Made by a program: the position numbers and the translations under genes. 38,728 bases of DNA from JBGSIZ01 sp041742255 (GTDB taxonomy: Bacteria; Pseudomonadota; Alphaproteobacteria; Rhodobacterales; Rhodobacteraceae): the NCBI GenBank assembly GCA_041742255.1, contig JBGSIZ010000239.1, positions 1 through 38,728 of the forward strand, read 5' to 3'. This document shows, one piece after another, positions 31,813 through 38,728 of this stretch. A model generated the notes under the pieces. That model saw nothing but the letters and a program-made list of their open reading frames with translations, did not search any database and was not told where the DNA came from. Position 1 is the first letter of the stretch, and every line of letters begins with the position of its first letter.

Positions 31813-33915
31813 CTAACCAACTGATATCAAACGAATTGCCTTGTCCTGTTCCATCAACCAAAGCAACAGCCGGGTGGCCTGCCCGCGCGGCTCCGTTAAC
31901 CCCGGATCAACGGTCAACAGGGTGCGGGCATCGCTTTGTGCCACTTGCATCAAAGCGGCCTGCCGTTCCAGATCGGCAATCCGGAACCGGGGCAAACCCG
32001 ATTGGGCGGTGCCAATGACATCGCCTGCGCCGCGCATTTCCAGATCTTCCTGCGAAATGCGGAACCCATCCTCGGTCTCGCGCAAAATCTCCAGCCGCTT
32101 GCGCCCGGTTTCGGACAACGGCGGCTGATACATCAGCAAACAGGTGGACGCCGCAGCCCCCCGGCCAACCCTGCCCCGCAACTGGTGCAATTGCGCCAGC
32201 CCGAAACTTTCGGCGCGCTCAATCACCATGATGGACGCATTTGGCACGTTCACGCCGACCTCGATCACGGTCGTGGCCACCAGCACCTTGGTGTCGCCCG
32301 CCACAAACCGGGCCATGGCGGCGTCCTTGTCGGCGGGGGGTAACTGGCCATGCACCAACCCCACAACGCCGTCGCCCAAAACGGCGCGCAGCCGCTTGAA
32401 CCGATCTTCGGCGGCGGTCATGTCGCTGACCTCGCTTTCCTCGACCAGCGGACACACCCAATAGGCTTGCCGCCCCTCGGTCACGGCATGGCGCAGCTTG
32501 GCCACCACCTCGTCAATCCGGCCCGTGGACACCAGAGCAGTTTGGACAGGGGTGCGACCGGGGGGCTTTTCGTCCAGAACGGACACATCCATGTCACCAT
32601 ATTGGGCAAGGGCGAGGCTGCGCGGGATGGGGGTCGCGGTCATCACTAACACGTCAACAGCGCGGCCCTTGGCACCCAGCTCCATCCGTTGGGCCACGCC
32701 AAACCGGTGCTGTTCATCAATAACGGCAAGGCGAAGATCGGCAAAATCCACGCCCTTCTGGAACACGGCATGGGTGCCCACAAGGATCTGGATATAGCCC
32801 CGCGCAAGGGCGTGCAGTTTAGCAGCGCGCTCGGCCCCCTTGTCGCGGCCCGTCAAAATCTCCAGAACCACGCCCGCCGCCTCGGCCAAGGGGCGCAATC
32901 CATCCAGATGCTGCCGGGCCAGAATTTCGGTCGGGGCCATCATGACACCTTGGCCGCCAGCCTCGACCACATTCAGCAAGGCCATCAGGGCAACCAGCGT
33001 CTTTCCGGACCCCACATCGCCTTGCAGCAGCCGGTTCATGCGGGCGTCGGTCGCCAAATCCTCGGATATCTCGGCCATGCTGCGCAACTGGGCGGCGGTA
33101 GGTTGATAGGGTAAGGCGGCCAACACCTTTGCGCGCAACCGCCCGTCGCCCCGGCTTGGCGCACCGGGGGCACGGCGGACCTGCATCCGGGCGAGCGCGA
33201 GGGTCATCTGATGGGCGAACAATTCGTCATAGGCCAACCGCTGGCGGGCCGGGTCATGCGGGGACAAATCAACGGTGGACAACGGGGCGTGGGCCTGTCG
33301 CACGGCGTCAGCCCACCCCGGCCACCCCTCACGGGCCATCAGCGCGGGGTCGATCCATTCGGGGACATCCGGAACGCGGGTCAACGCCGCGCGGGTCGCC
33401 TTCCACATCAGCTTTTGGGTGATGCCAGCCGTCAACGGATACACGGGCTCATAGGTCGGCAGATCGTTGGCGTCGTCCAGCGTTGAAATATGGTCGGGAT
33501 GGACCATCTGGGCGATACCGTCGAACAACTCAATCTTGCCGGATACCACACGGCGCTGCCCGGTCGGCAACTGCTGACGCAGCCATTCGCCCTTGGCATG
33601 AAAGAACACCAGCAGAAATTCCGTTTCAGAATCCGTGACATGCACGCGATACGGGCGTCCTTTGGCGGCGTTGGGCTGATGCAAACCCACGGTGACCTCG
33701 ACCGTGACCACGGCGGGGGCAATGACCTCGCGGATAGTGGCGCGGCGGCGACGGTCAATCCCGGAATGGGGCAAGGTAAACAACAGATCGCGGGGTTTTT
33801 CGATACCCATCTGGGTGAGGTGTTCGGCGGTCTTGGGGCCCACGCCATCCAACCCGGTCAACCCGGCAAACAAGGGAAACAGGATATCCGGACGGCCCGT
33901 CATCTGACCCGTCAT
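31813..33915 (-). CDS. recG: ATP-dependent DNA helicase RecG
   Basis: RecG remodels stalled replication forks and Holliday junctions. The 700-residue product has the N-terminal wedge/OB domain (about 50-190), helicase motif I GDVGSGKTLVA at about residue 300, DEQH box (VIDEQHRFGV), TATPIPRSLALAQYG and the C-terminal QLRGRVGRG. The ATG at 33915 overlaps the ligA stop by ATGA; a second ATG at 33903 is possible. It is co-transcribed with ligA and is followed by the SOS-type small gene. Confidence 0.96.
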   Translation of the reverse strand: MTGQMTGRPDILFPLFAGLTGLDGVGPKTAEHLTQMGIEKPRDLLFTLPHSGIDRRRRATIREVIAPAVVTVEVTVGLHQPNAAKGRPYRVHVTDSETEFLLVFFHAKGEWLRQQLPTGQRRVVSGKIELFDGIAQMVHPDHISTLDDANDLPTYEPVYPLTAGITQKLMWKATRAALTRVPDVPEWIDPALMAREGWPGWADAVRQAHAPLSTVDLSPHDPARQRLAYDELFAHQMTLALARMQVRRAPGAPSRGDGRLRAKVLAALPYQPTAAQLRSMAEISEDLATDARMNRLLQGDVGSGKTLVALMALLNVVEAGGQGVMMAPTEILARQHLDGLRPLAEAAGVVLEILTGRDKGAERAAKLHALARGYIQILVGTHAVFQKGVDFADLRLAVIDEQHRFGVAQRMELGAKGRAVDVLVMTATPIPRSLALAQYGDMDVSVLDEKPPGRTPVQTALVSTGRIDEVVAKLRHAVTEGRQAYWVCPLVEESEVSDMTAAEDRFKRLRAVLGDGVVGLVHGQLPPADKDAAMARFVAGDTKVLVATTVIEVGVNVPNASIMVIERAESFGLAQLHQLRGRVGRGAAASTCLLMYQPPLSETGRKRLEILRETEDGFRISQEDLEMRGAGDVIGTAQSGLPRFRIADLERQAALMQVAQSDARTLLTVDPGLTEPRGQATRLLLWLMEQDKAIRLISVG

Positions 33916-36020
33916 GCCGCGCCGATCAGGGCCAGCCAGCCGTTTTCGTCCAGGGTCAACACGCCCAATTCTTCGGCTTTGCGGGCCTTGGACCCGGCAC
34001 CCGGCCCGGCGACCAGGATATCGGTCTTGGCGCTCACGGACCCGGCGACCTTTGCGCCCAACGCCTCGGCGCGGGCCTTTGCCTCGGCGCGGGTCATCTT
34101 TTCCAAGGTGCCGGTGAACACTACGGTTTTTCCGGCCACGGGGCTGTCAACGGCGGCGCGCATCACGGCAGGCTGCACATCCAATTCGGCGACCAATCGG
34201 TCAATGGACGCGCGTTCGGCCGTCTGTTGCATTGTCGTGACAACACTCTGGGCAAGGGTGGCACCTACACCGTCAATATTGATGAACTCCTCCCATTCGG
34301 GACCCGCCCCAACCGTTGCATGGGTCATCGCAGCCTCAAACGCGGGCCAGGTGGCATAATGTGTGGCGATCACGCCGGCGCTGGTTTCCCCCAGATGCCG
34401 GATACCAAGGGCGAACAGCAGCCGTTGAAGCGGAATTTTGCGTTTTTCCTCAATGGCTTCGAAAAGGTTTTTAACGCTACGTTCGCCAAACCCGTCGCGG
34501 TTGCGAAGCTTGGCGATATTGGCAGCATCACGGGTCGCCAATGTGAAAATATCCGCCGGTTCCCGGATCGGCAGCACGGGATCGTCAAAGAACATCTCGA
34601 TCTGCTTTGCGCCTAACCCTTCGATATCAAAAGCACCCCGGCTGACAAAATGCTTCAACTTTTCAACAGCTTGCGCGGGGCACGTCAAACCACCGGAACA
34701 GCGGCGGACGGCATCGCCGGATTCGCGCACCGCGGCGGACCCGCACCTTGGGCAAACCTGAGGAAATATATATGGAACAATGTCTTGCGGGCGTTTGTTC
34801 AGGTCAACATCGGCAATCTTCGGGATCACGTCGCCAGCGCGATACACCTGCACCCAGTCGCCAATGCGGATATCCTTGCCGCCCCGGATCGGCACGCCGT
34901 CGGCCCCCAACCCTGCAATGTAATCCTCGTTGTGCAATGTGGCGTTGGACACCACAACTCCGCCCACCGTCACCGGACGCAAGCGCGCCACCGGGGCCAG
35001 CGCGCCGGTGCGCCCGACTTGAATGTCGATGGCCTCCAACACGGTCCACGCCAATTCGGCCGGGAATTTGTGCGCAATCGCCCAGCGGGGGGTCGATGAC
35101 CGGAACCCCAGCCGCCGCTGCAACTCCAGATCGTTCACCTTGTAAACGACGCCGTCAATGTCATAGCCCAAGGTCGCGCGCTGCGCCTCGATCGCGGCAT
35201 AGTGGGCCAGAACCTGTTGCGGCCCCGAACACAGCGCCGTCAACGGATTGGTTTGAAACCCAAATGCGCCCAGTCGGTCAATCGCGCCCTTTTGGGTTGC
35301 GGCCAACGGTTCCGAAACCTCGCCCCAGGCATAGGCGAAAAACCGCAGCGGGCGCGCGGCTGTGATCGCCGCATTCAACTGTCGCAACGACCCAGCGGCG
35401 GCATTGCGCGGATTGGCAAAGGTTTTGCCACCGGTTGCGGCCTGCCGGGTGTTCAATGCGGCAAAATCCGCGTGGGACATATAGACCTCGCCGCGCACCT
35501 CCAAAATCGTCGGGGCATCCATCAACACTGTTGGAATATCGTCAATGGTGCGCGCGTTTTGCGTTACATTCTCACCAGTTTCACCGTCGCCGCGCGTGGC
35601 CGCCTGTGTCAGCACACCGTTTTCGTATCGCAACGACAGCGACAGCCCGTCGATCTTGGGTTCCGCCGTAAACTCCAGCGGGGCGTCCGCCCCCAGCCCA
35701 AGGTATTTGCGCACCCGGTCATCAAAATCGGCCACATCGTCCGCATCAAATGCATTCTCAAGGCTCAACATCCGGACTGCATGGGCCACCTTGCCGAATC
35801 CTTCGGCGGCGGCGGCACCCACCGCGTCACTAGGCGAATCGGTGCGTTTCAGATCAGGAAACTGGGCCTCGATGGCGGCATTCCGGCGTTTCAGGGCGTC
35901 ATACTCGGCATCGCTGATGTCCGGCGCGTCATCGGTGTGATAAGCGCGATTGGCCCGGGAAATCAAATCTGACAGGGCTGCCAGTTCCGCACGCGCGGCC
36001 TCCTGCGTCAGGTCGGACAC
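33912..36020 (-). CDS. ligA: NAD-dependent DNA ligase
   Basis: LigA seals nicks in replication and repair using NAD. The 702-residue product has the adenylation lysine K122 in AEPKIDG, the OB fold, the four-cysteine zinc finger (CPRCG ... RRCSGGLTCPAQ), helix-hairpin-helix repeats and a C-terminal BRCT domain (VVFTGTLEKMTRAEAKARAEALG). The GTG at 36020 gives the family-like N-terminus VSDLTQEAARAEL; the frame is open to 36131 but the added residues do not look like ligase. The ribosome binding site is weak, so the start is uncertain. Coupled to recG downstream. Confidence 0.94.
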   Translation of the reverse strand: MSDLTQEAARAELAALSDLISRANRAYHTDDAPDISDAEYDALKRRNAAIEAQFPDLKRTDSPSDAVGAAAAEGFGKVAHAVRMLSLENAFDADDVADFDDRVRKYLGLGADAPLEFTAEPKIDGLSLSLRYENGVLTQAATRGDGETGENVTQNARTIDDIPTVLMDAPTILEVRGEVYMSHADFAALNTRQAATGGKTFANPRNAAAGSLRQLNAAITAARPLRFFAYAWGEVSEPLAATQKGAIDRLGAFGFQTNPLTALCSGPQQVLAHYAAIEAQRATLGYDIDGVVYKVNDLELQRRLGFRSSTPRWAIAHKFPAELAWTVLEAIDIQVGRTGALAPVARLRPVTVGGVVVSNATLHNEDYIAGLGADGVPIRGGKDIRIGDWVQVYRAGDVIPKIADVDLNKRPQDIVPYIFPQVCPRCGSAAVRESGDAVRRCSGGLTCPAQAVEKLKHFVSRGAFDIEGLGAKQIEMFFDDPVLPIREPADIFTLATRDAANIAKLRNRDGFGERSVKNLFEAIEEKRKIPLQRLLFALGIRHLGETSAGVIATHYATWPAFEAAMTHATVGAGPEWEEFINIDGVGATLAQSVVTTMQQTAERASIDRLVAELDVQPAVMRAAVDSPVAGKTVVFTGTLEKMTRAEAKARAEALGAKVAGSVSAKTDILVAGPGAGSKARKAEELGVLTLDENGWLALIGAA

Positions 36021-36252
36021 CGCGACCGCACCACCGCCGATATGGGCGCGCAACACAGGGGCCACTTGCCCGCCTGTCACACCTGTATCCGTGCCGCGTG
36101 TGTCATCCCCATCTTGCACCACGTTCCGCACCCCTTGCCAGCGACCAGACGGACAGCGCTTGGCACCCGTCTACGCTGTTCTAGGCCGAGGTCTCGCGCC
36201 CGTCCAGTAGGGGGACCGGTGTGTAAATACTGGCCGCGTGAGTGGTGGCCGG

Positions 36253-36267
36253 GCGCGAGTGCCGCGC
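36253..36267 (-). terminator. short hairpin after ctrA
   Basis: GCGCG-AGTGC-CGCGC lies 10 bases past the ctrA stop. It has no T run and is short, so it may only attenuate read-through into ligA. Confidence 0.3.
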
Positions 36268-36276
36268 AGGGAAACG

Positions 36277-36990
36277 TCAGGCGCCAATCGCCAGTTTCTC
36301 TGCGTTGCGGGCGGGTTCCGGGTCCCGCAGGACATAGCCCCGGCCCCAGACCGTTTCGATATGGTTGTCGCCACCGCTCGCCACGCTGAGTTTCTTGCGC
36401 AGTTTGCAGATGAAAACGTCGATAATTTTCAATTCCGGCTCGTCCATGCCACCATACAGATGGTTCAGGAACATTTCCTTGGTCAGGGTCGTGCCCTTGC
36501 GCAGCGACAACAGTTCAAGCATCTGATATTCCTTGCCCGTCAGATGCACTGGCGCCCCCGCCACCTCCACCGTCTTGGCGTCCAGATTGACGGCGACCTT
36601 GCCGGTCTTGATGACCGATTGGGCGTGCCCCTTGGACCTGCGGATGATGGCATGGATGCGGGCCACCAATTCTTCACGGTGGAACGGTTTGGTCATATAG
36701 TCATCCGCGCCAAACCCGAACCCGCGCAGCTTGCTCTCGGTGCCGTCGTCGCCCGACAGAATCAGGATCGGCGTGTCGATCCGGGCCAGCCGCAACTGGC
36801 GCAACACCTCGTGCCCATTCATGTCGGGCAGGTTCAGATCCAGCAGAATCAGGTCGTAATCATAGAGTTTGGCAAGATCGATGCCTTCCTCCCCCAGATC
36901 CGTCGCATAGACGTTCAGGTTGGCATGGGTCAGCATCAATTCGATGCTTTTGGATGTTGTCGGATCGTCTTCCACCAGCAAAACACGCAT
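36277..36990 (-). CDS. ctrA: cell-cycle response regulator CtrA
   Basis: CtrA is the master response regulator of alphaproteobacteria; in Rhodobacterales it controls motility, gene transfer agents and other non-essential traits. The 237-residue product has a receiver domain with phospho-acceptor D51 (LILLDLNLPDMNGHE) and acidic pocket E7-D8-D9, and an OmpR-type winged helix with the CtrA-typical HLTGKEYQMLELL. GGAGA precedes the ATG. The gene follows sciP on the same strand, with 93 bases in between containing candidate CtrA sites, which suggests autoregulation. Confidence 0.97.
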   Translation of the reverse strand: MRVLLVEDDPTTSKSIELMLTHANLNVYATDLGEEGIDLAKLYDYDLILLDLNLPDMNGHEVLRQLRLARIDTPILILSGDDGTESKLRGFGFGADDYMTKPFHREELVARIHAIIRRSKGHAQSVIKTGKVAVNLDAKTVEVAGAPVHLTGKEYQMLELLSLRKGTTLTKEMFLNHLYGGMDEPELKIIDVFICKLRKKLSVASGGDNHIETVWGRGYVLRDPEPARNAEKLAIGA

Positions 36991-37021
36991 CTCGAATTCT
37001 CCGCTTTCGTCTGCAACTTCA

Positions 37022-37045
37022 TTAACCTTGGTTGGAAATGGTTAA
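37022..37045 (-). promoter_or_regulatory. CtrA-type binding sites upstream of ctrA
   Basis: The coding strand has a perfect TTAACCAT (37038-37045 on the plus strand as ATGGTTAA) and a second TTAA 20 bases downstream (37022-37025), two helical turns apart. They lie 32-55 bases before the ctrA start. Confidence 0.55.
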
Positions 37046-37083
37046 TTACCCGTTACCGAATACGGAAACCGTGCCACTTCTAC

Positions 37084-37362
37084 CTATGGTTGTCTATACT
37101 TCTGCAACGTGGTCGCCTTCAACGCGGCCTCGCCATAGGTCTGAACAGCAGTCTGCCATTCGGAATATTCGTCATCCGACAAAGCATATATCTCGAGAGC
37201 GGTTGCCCGGCTGATCAATCCGGCCTCCACCGCGCGCACAACGGCGGCCTTTCGGGACGCAACCCAGCGGCGGGTTTCGGGCGGCGGCAGGTCGGCACGG
37301 GTCATCATCGTGCCATCCGCCAATCGGACGGCACGCGGCCCTTCTATCTTGCGCAAATACAT
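37084..37362 (-). CDS. sciP: small CtrA inhibitory protein SciP (DUF1153)
   Basis: A 92-residue helix-turn-helix protein of the DUF1153 family, the family of Caulobacter SciP, which binds CtrA at promoters and blocks activation. The start MYLRKIEGPRAVRLADGT, the LPPPETRRWVASRKAAVV segment and the AGLISRATALEIYALSDDEY helix-turn-helix are family typical, and length matches. GAGAGGGGTGAG precedes the ATG. It lies directly upstream of ctrA in the same direction, so regulator and inhibitor may be made from one transcript. Confidence 0.92.
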   Translation of the reverse strand: MYLRKIEGPRAVRLADGTMMTRADLPPPETRRWVASRKAAVVRAVEAGLISRATALEIYALSDDEYSEWQTAVQTYGEAALKATTLQKYRQP

Positions 37363-37437
37363 ATCTCACCCCTCTCGTGATTGCTTTGGCAAACCGGACC
37401 ATCGCGCCGCGCCCTTAAGGAGGAGTGAAACGAAGGG

Positions 37438-37467
37438 TTGAGAGTATCTTGCATTTTCCTATATTCT
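37438..37467 (+). promoter_or_regulatory. mnmA promoter
   Basis: TTGAGA (37438-37443) and TATTCT (37462-37467) are spaced by 18 bases, 35 bases before the ATG at 37503. This supports that start over an in-frame GTG at 37425. Confidence 0.55.
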
Positions 37468-37502
37468 GGCAGACCTCAGGCCACGCTTTGTCAGGACACG
37501 CC

Positions 37503-38642
37503 ATGCCGCTCGATCCCGCACTCAATTCGCTTGGGCTCCCCAAGGCGCCGGCTGACACGCGGGTCGTCGTCGCCATGTCGGGGGGGGTCGACAGCTCGGT
37601 CGTGGCGGCAATGCTGGCCGACGAAGGCTATGATGTGGTCGGCGTCACGCTGCAACTTTATGACCACGGCGCGGCCTTGGCGAAAAAGGGGGCGTGTTGC
37701 GCAGGCCGGGACATCCATGATGCCCGACGGGTGGCGGAAACCATGGGGTTCCCGCATTACGTTCTGGATTATGAAAACATCTTTAAGGACGCGGTGATCG
37801 ACGAATTCGCCGACAGTTACCTTGCCGGGGCGACACCGGTGCCCTGCATCCGGTGCAATGAACGGGTGAAGTTCAAGGATCTGCTGGCCACCGCCCGGGA
37901 TCTGGATGCCGACTGCATGGCGACCGGGCACTATATCCAACGCAAGATGGGGGCGTTCGGCCCCGAACTTCATAGTGCGGCAGATGCGGCGCGGGATCAG
38001 TCGTATTTTCTGTTTTCGACCAAGCCCGATCAGTTGGAATTCCTGCGTTTCCCCTTGGGGCATCTGGCGTCCAAGGCCGAAACACGCGCGCTTGCCGCCC
38101 GTTACGGACTGACCGTGGCCGACAAACCCGACAGTCAGGACATCTGTTTTGTGCCCAACGGCAACTATGCGGCGGTGATCGAAAAACTGCGCCCCGGTGC
38201 GGCGGAACCGGGCGACATCGTGGACCCCGAAGGACGCATTCTGGGCACCCACAAAGGCGTCATTCACTACACCATCGGGCAACGGCGGGGCCTTGGCATT
38301 GGCGGATTGGCGGACCCCTATTATGTCGTGAAACTGGACGTGGACGCGCGGCGCGTTGTCGTCGGACCCAAGGAATTGCTGGCAACCCGGACGATTCCTG
38401 TGCGGGAAATCAACTGGTTGGGCGACGGGGCCTTTGCCGATCAAACACCGCGTGAAATCGGGGTCAAGGTCCGGTCAACCCGGCCCCCGGCCCCGGCCAT
38501 CCTGCGGCCCCTGTCCGCGACCACGGCCGAGGTTGAACTGCTCACCCCCGAAGAAGGGGTCAGCCCCGGACAGGCCTGCGTGTTCTACGACCCCGACAGC
38601 CCGCGCATCCTTGGCGGCGGCTGGATCTGGCGCGGCAATTAA
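37503..38642 (+). CDS. mnmA: tRNA-specific 2-thiouridylase MnmA
   Basis: MnmA puts sulfur on U34 of tRNA-Glu, -Gln and -Lys. The 379-residue product has the ATP PP-loop SGGVDSSV, GACCAGRDIHDARRVA, the catalytic cysteine in PCIRCNERVKF and the second active-site cysteine in DSQDICFVPNG, followed by the C-terminal beta-barrel domains. AGGA lies about 8 bases before the ATG. An in-frame GTG at 37425 is less likely because it lies upstream of the predicted promoter. It is divergent from sciP. Confidence 0.96.
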   Translation: MPLDPALNSLGLPKAPADTRVVVAMSGGVDSSVVAAMLADEGYDVVGVTLQLYDHGAALAKKGACCAGRDIHDARRVAETMGFPHYVLDYENIFKDAVIDEFADSYLAGATPVPCIRCNERVKFKDLLATARDLDADCMATGHYIQRKMGAFGPELHSAADAARDQSYFLFSTKPDQLEFLRFPLGHLASKAETRALAARYGLTVADKPDSQDICFVPNGNYAAVIEKLRPGAAEPGDIVDPEGRILGTHKGVIHYTIGQRRGLGIGGLADPYYVVKLDVDARRVVVGPKELLATRTIPVREINWLGDGAFADQTPREIGVKVRSTRPPAPAILRPLSATTAEVELLTPEEGVSPGQACVFYDPDSPRILGGGWIWRGN

Positions 38643-38650
38643 CGGGGCAA

Positions 38651-38728
38651 CTAACGCCCAATCGCTGCCAGAACCGACCGGGCGGCACGCATGCCGGGGG
38701 CCTCGCCGCCCTGCCCCAGCCGCTCCAT
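38651..38728 (-). CDS. C-terminal end of an unidentified protein (partial)
   Basis: The minus strand is open from the window edge to a TAG at 38651-38653, giving 25 residues ending GEAPGMRAARSVLAAIGR. It looks like a coding C-terminus convergent with mnmA, but it is too short to name. The first codon in view is ATG and is more likely internal than a start. Confidence 0.4.
   Translation of the reverse strand: MERLGQGGEAPGMRAARSVLAAIGR

Noticed and set aside
31401..31820. 139-codon open frame on the minus strand overlapping the small SOS-type gene
   Set aside because: It is in a different frame, begins inside recG and has no ribosome binding site; the 40-codon frame has a proper start site, membrane segment and upstream boxes.
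37425..37502. In-frame GTG extension of mnmA
   Set aside because: The Shine-Dalgarno-like AAGGAGG is only one base from the GTG, and the promoter boxes 37438-37467 lie downstream of it; the ATG at 37503 gives the family-typical N-terminus.

Overview
The window looks like chromosomal DNA from a marine-type alphaproteobacterium of the Rhodobacteraceae (roseobacter group). The clues are high GC content, a CtrA/SciP cell-cycle pair, a HemB without the zinc-type cysteines, secreted RTX proteins ending in Hint domains, a FAD/GcvT fusion dehydrogenase and an arginase/ornithine cyclodeaminase pair. I cannot name a genus. No integrase, transposase, phage module or CRISPR array was seen.

Layout. 1-3003 (+): end of an AMP-forming acyl-CoA synthetase, a FrnE/DsbA-like thiol oxidoreductase and a Bcr/CflA-type exporter, all overlapping. 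3007-7036 (-): mfd behind a small membrane protein gene. 7154-11977 (+): hemB, a SYLF-domain lipoprotein, a sarcosine/dimethylglycine dehydrogenase-like enzyme and a MobA-like nucleotidyltransferase. 11974-18603 (-): two tandem RTX/Hint proteins, followed (18604-19224) by a 0.6 kb gap without a gene. 19225-20216 (-): tRNA-Leu(CAA) and a YpfJ-type zinc peptidase. 20328-21358 (+): a YqaA-like membrane protein and DsbB. 21366-23868: a divergent Lrp/AsnC regulator and the arginase-ornithine cyclodeaminase operon. 23876-24535 (-): a YqjE/YqjD-like membrane pair. 24839-30479 (+): gyrA, DoxX, trmFO, gluQ. 30476-31357: hisI (-) and a NifU/IscU-like scaffold (+). 31568-37362 (-): sciP, ctrA, ligA, recG and a 40-residue membrane protein gene. 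37503-38642 (+): mnmA, then the tail of an unidentified gene on the other strand.

The most interesting find is the small gene at 31568-31690. It has a clear ribosome binding site, encodes a 40-residue protein with one membrane segment, and has a strong terminator downstream. Upstream it carries two overlapping copies of GAAC-N7-GAAC (GTTC-N7-GTTC on the coding strand), the LexA recognition pattern of alphaproteobacteria. It is therefore a candidate SOS-induced small membrane protein, comparable in layout to the Caulobacter division inhibitor SidA, and it lies downstream of sciP-ctrA-ligA-recG.

Other points of note are the two neighbouring RTX/Hint proteins with a shared basic tail, an IscU-like scaffold that has lost its third ligand cysteine, and CtrA-like TTAACCAT sites upstream of ctrA and in the gap before the large RTX gene.
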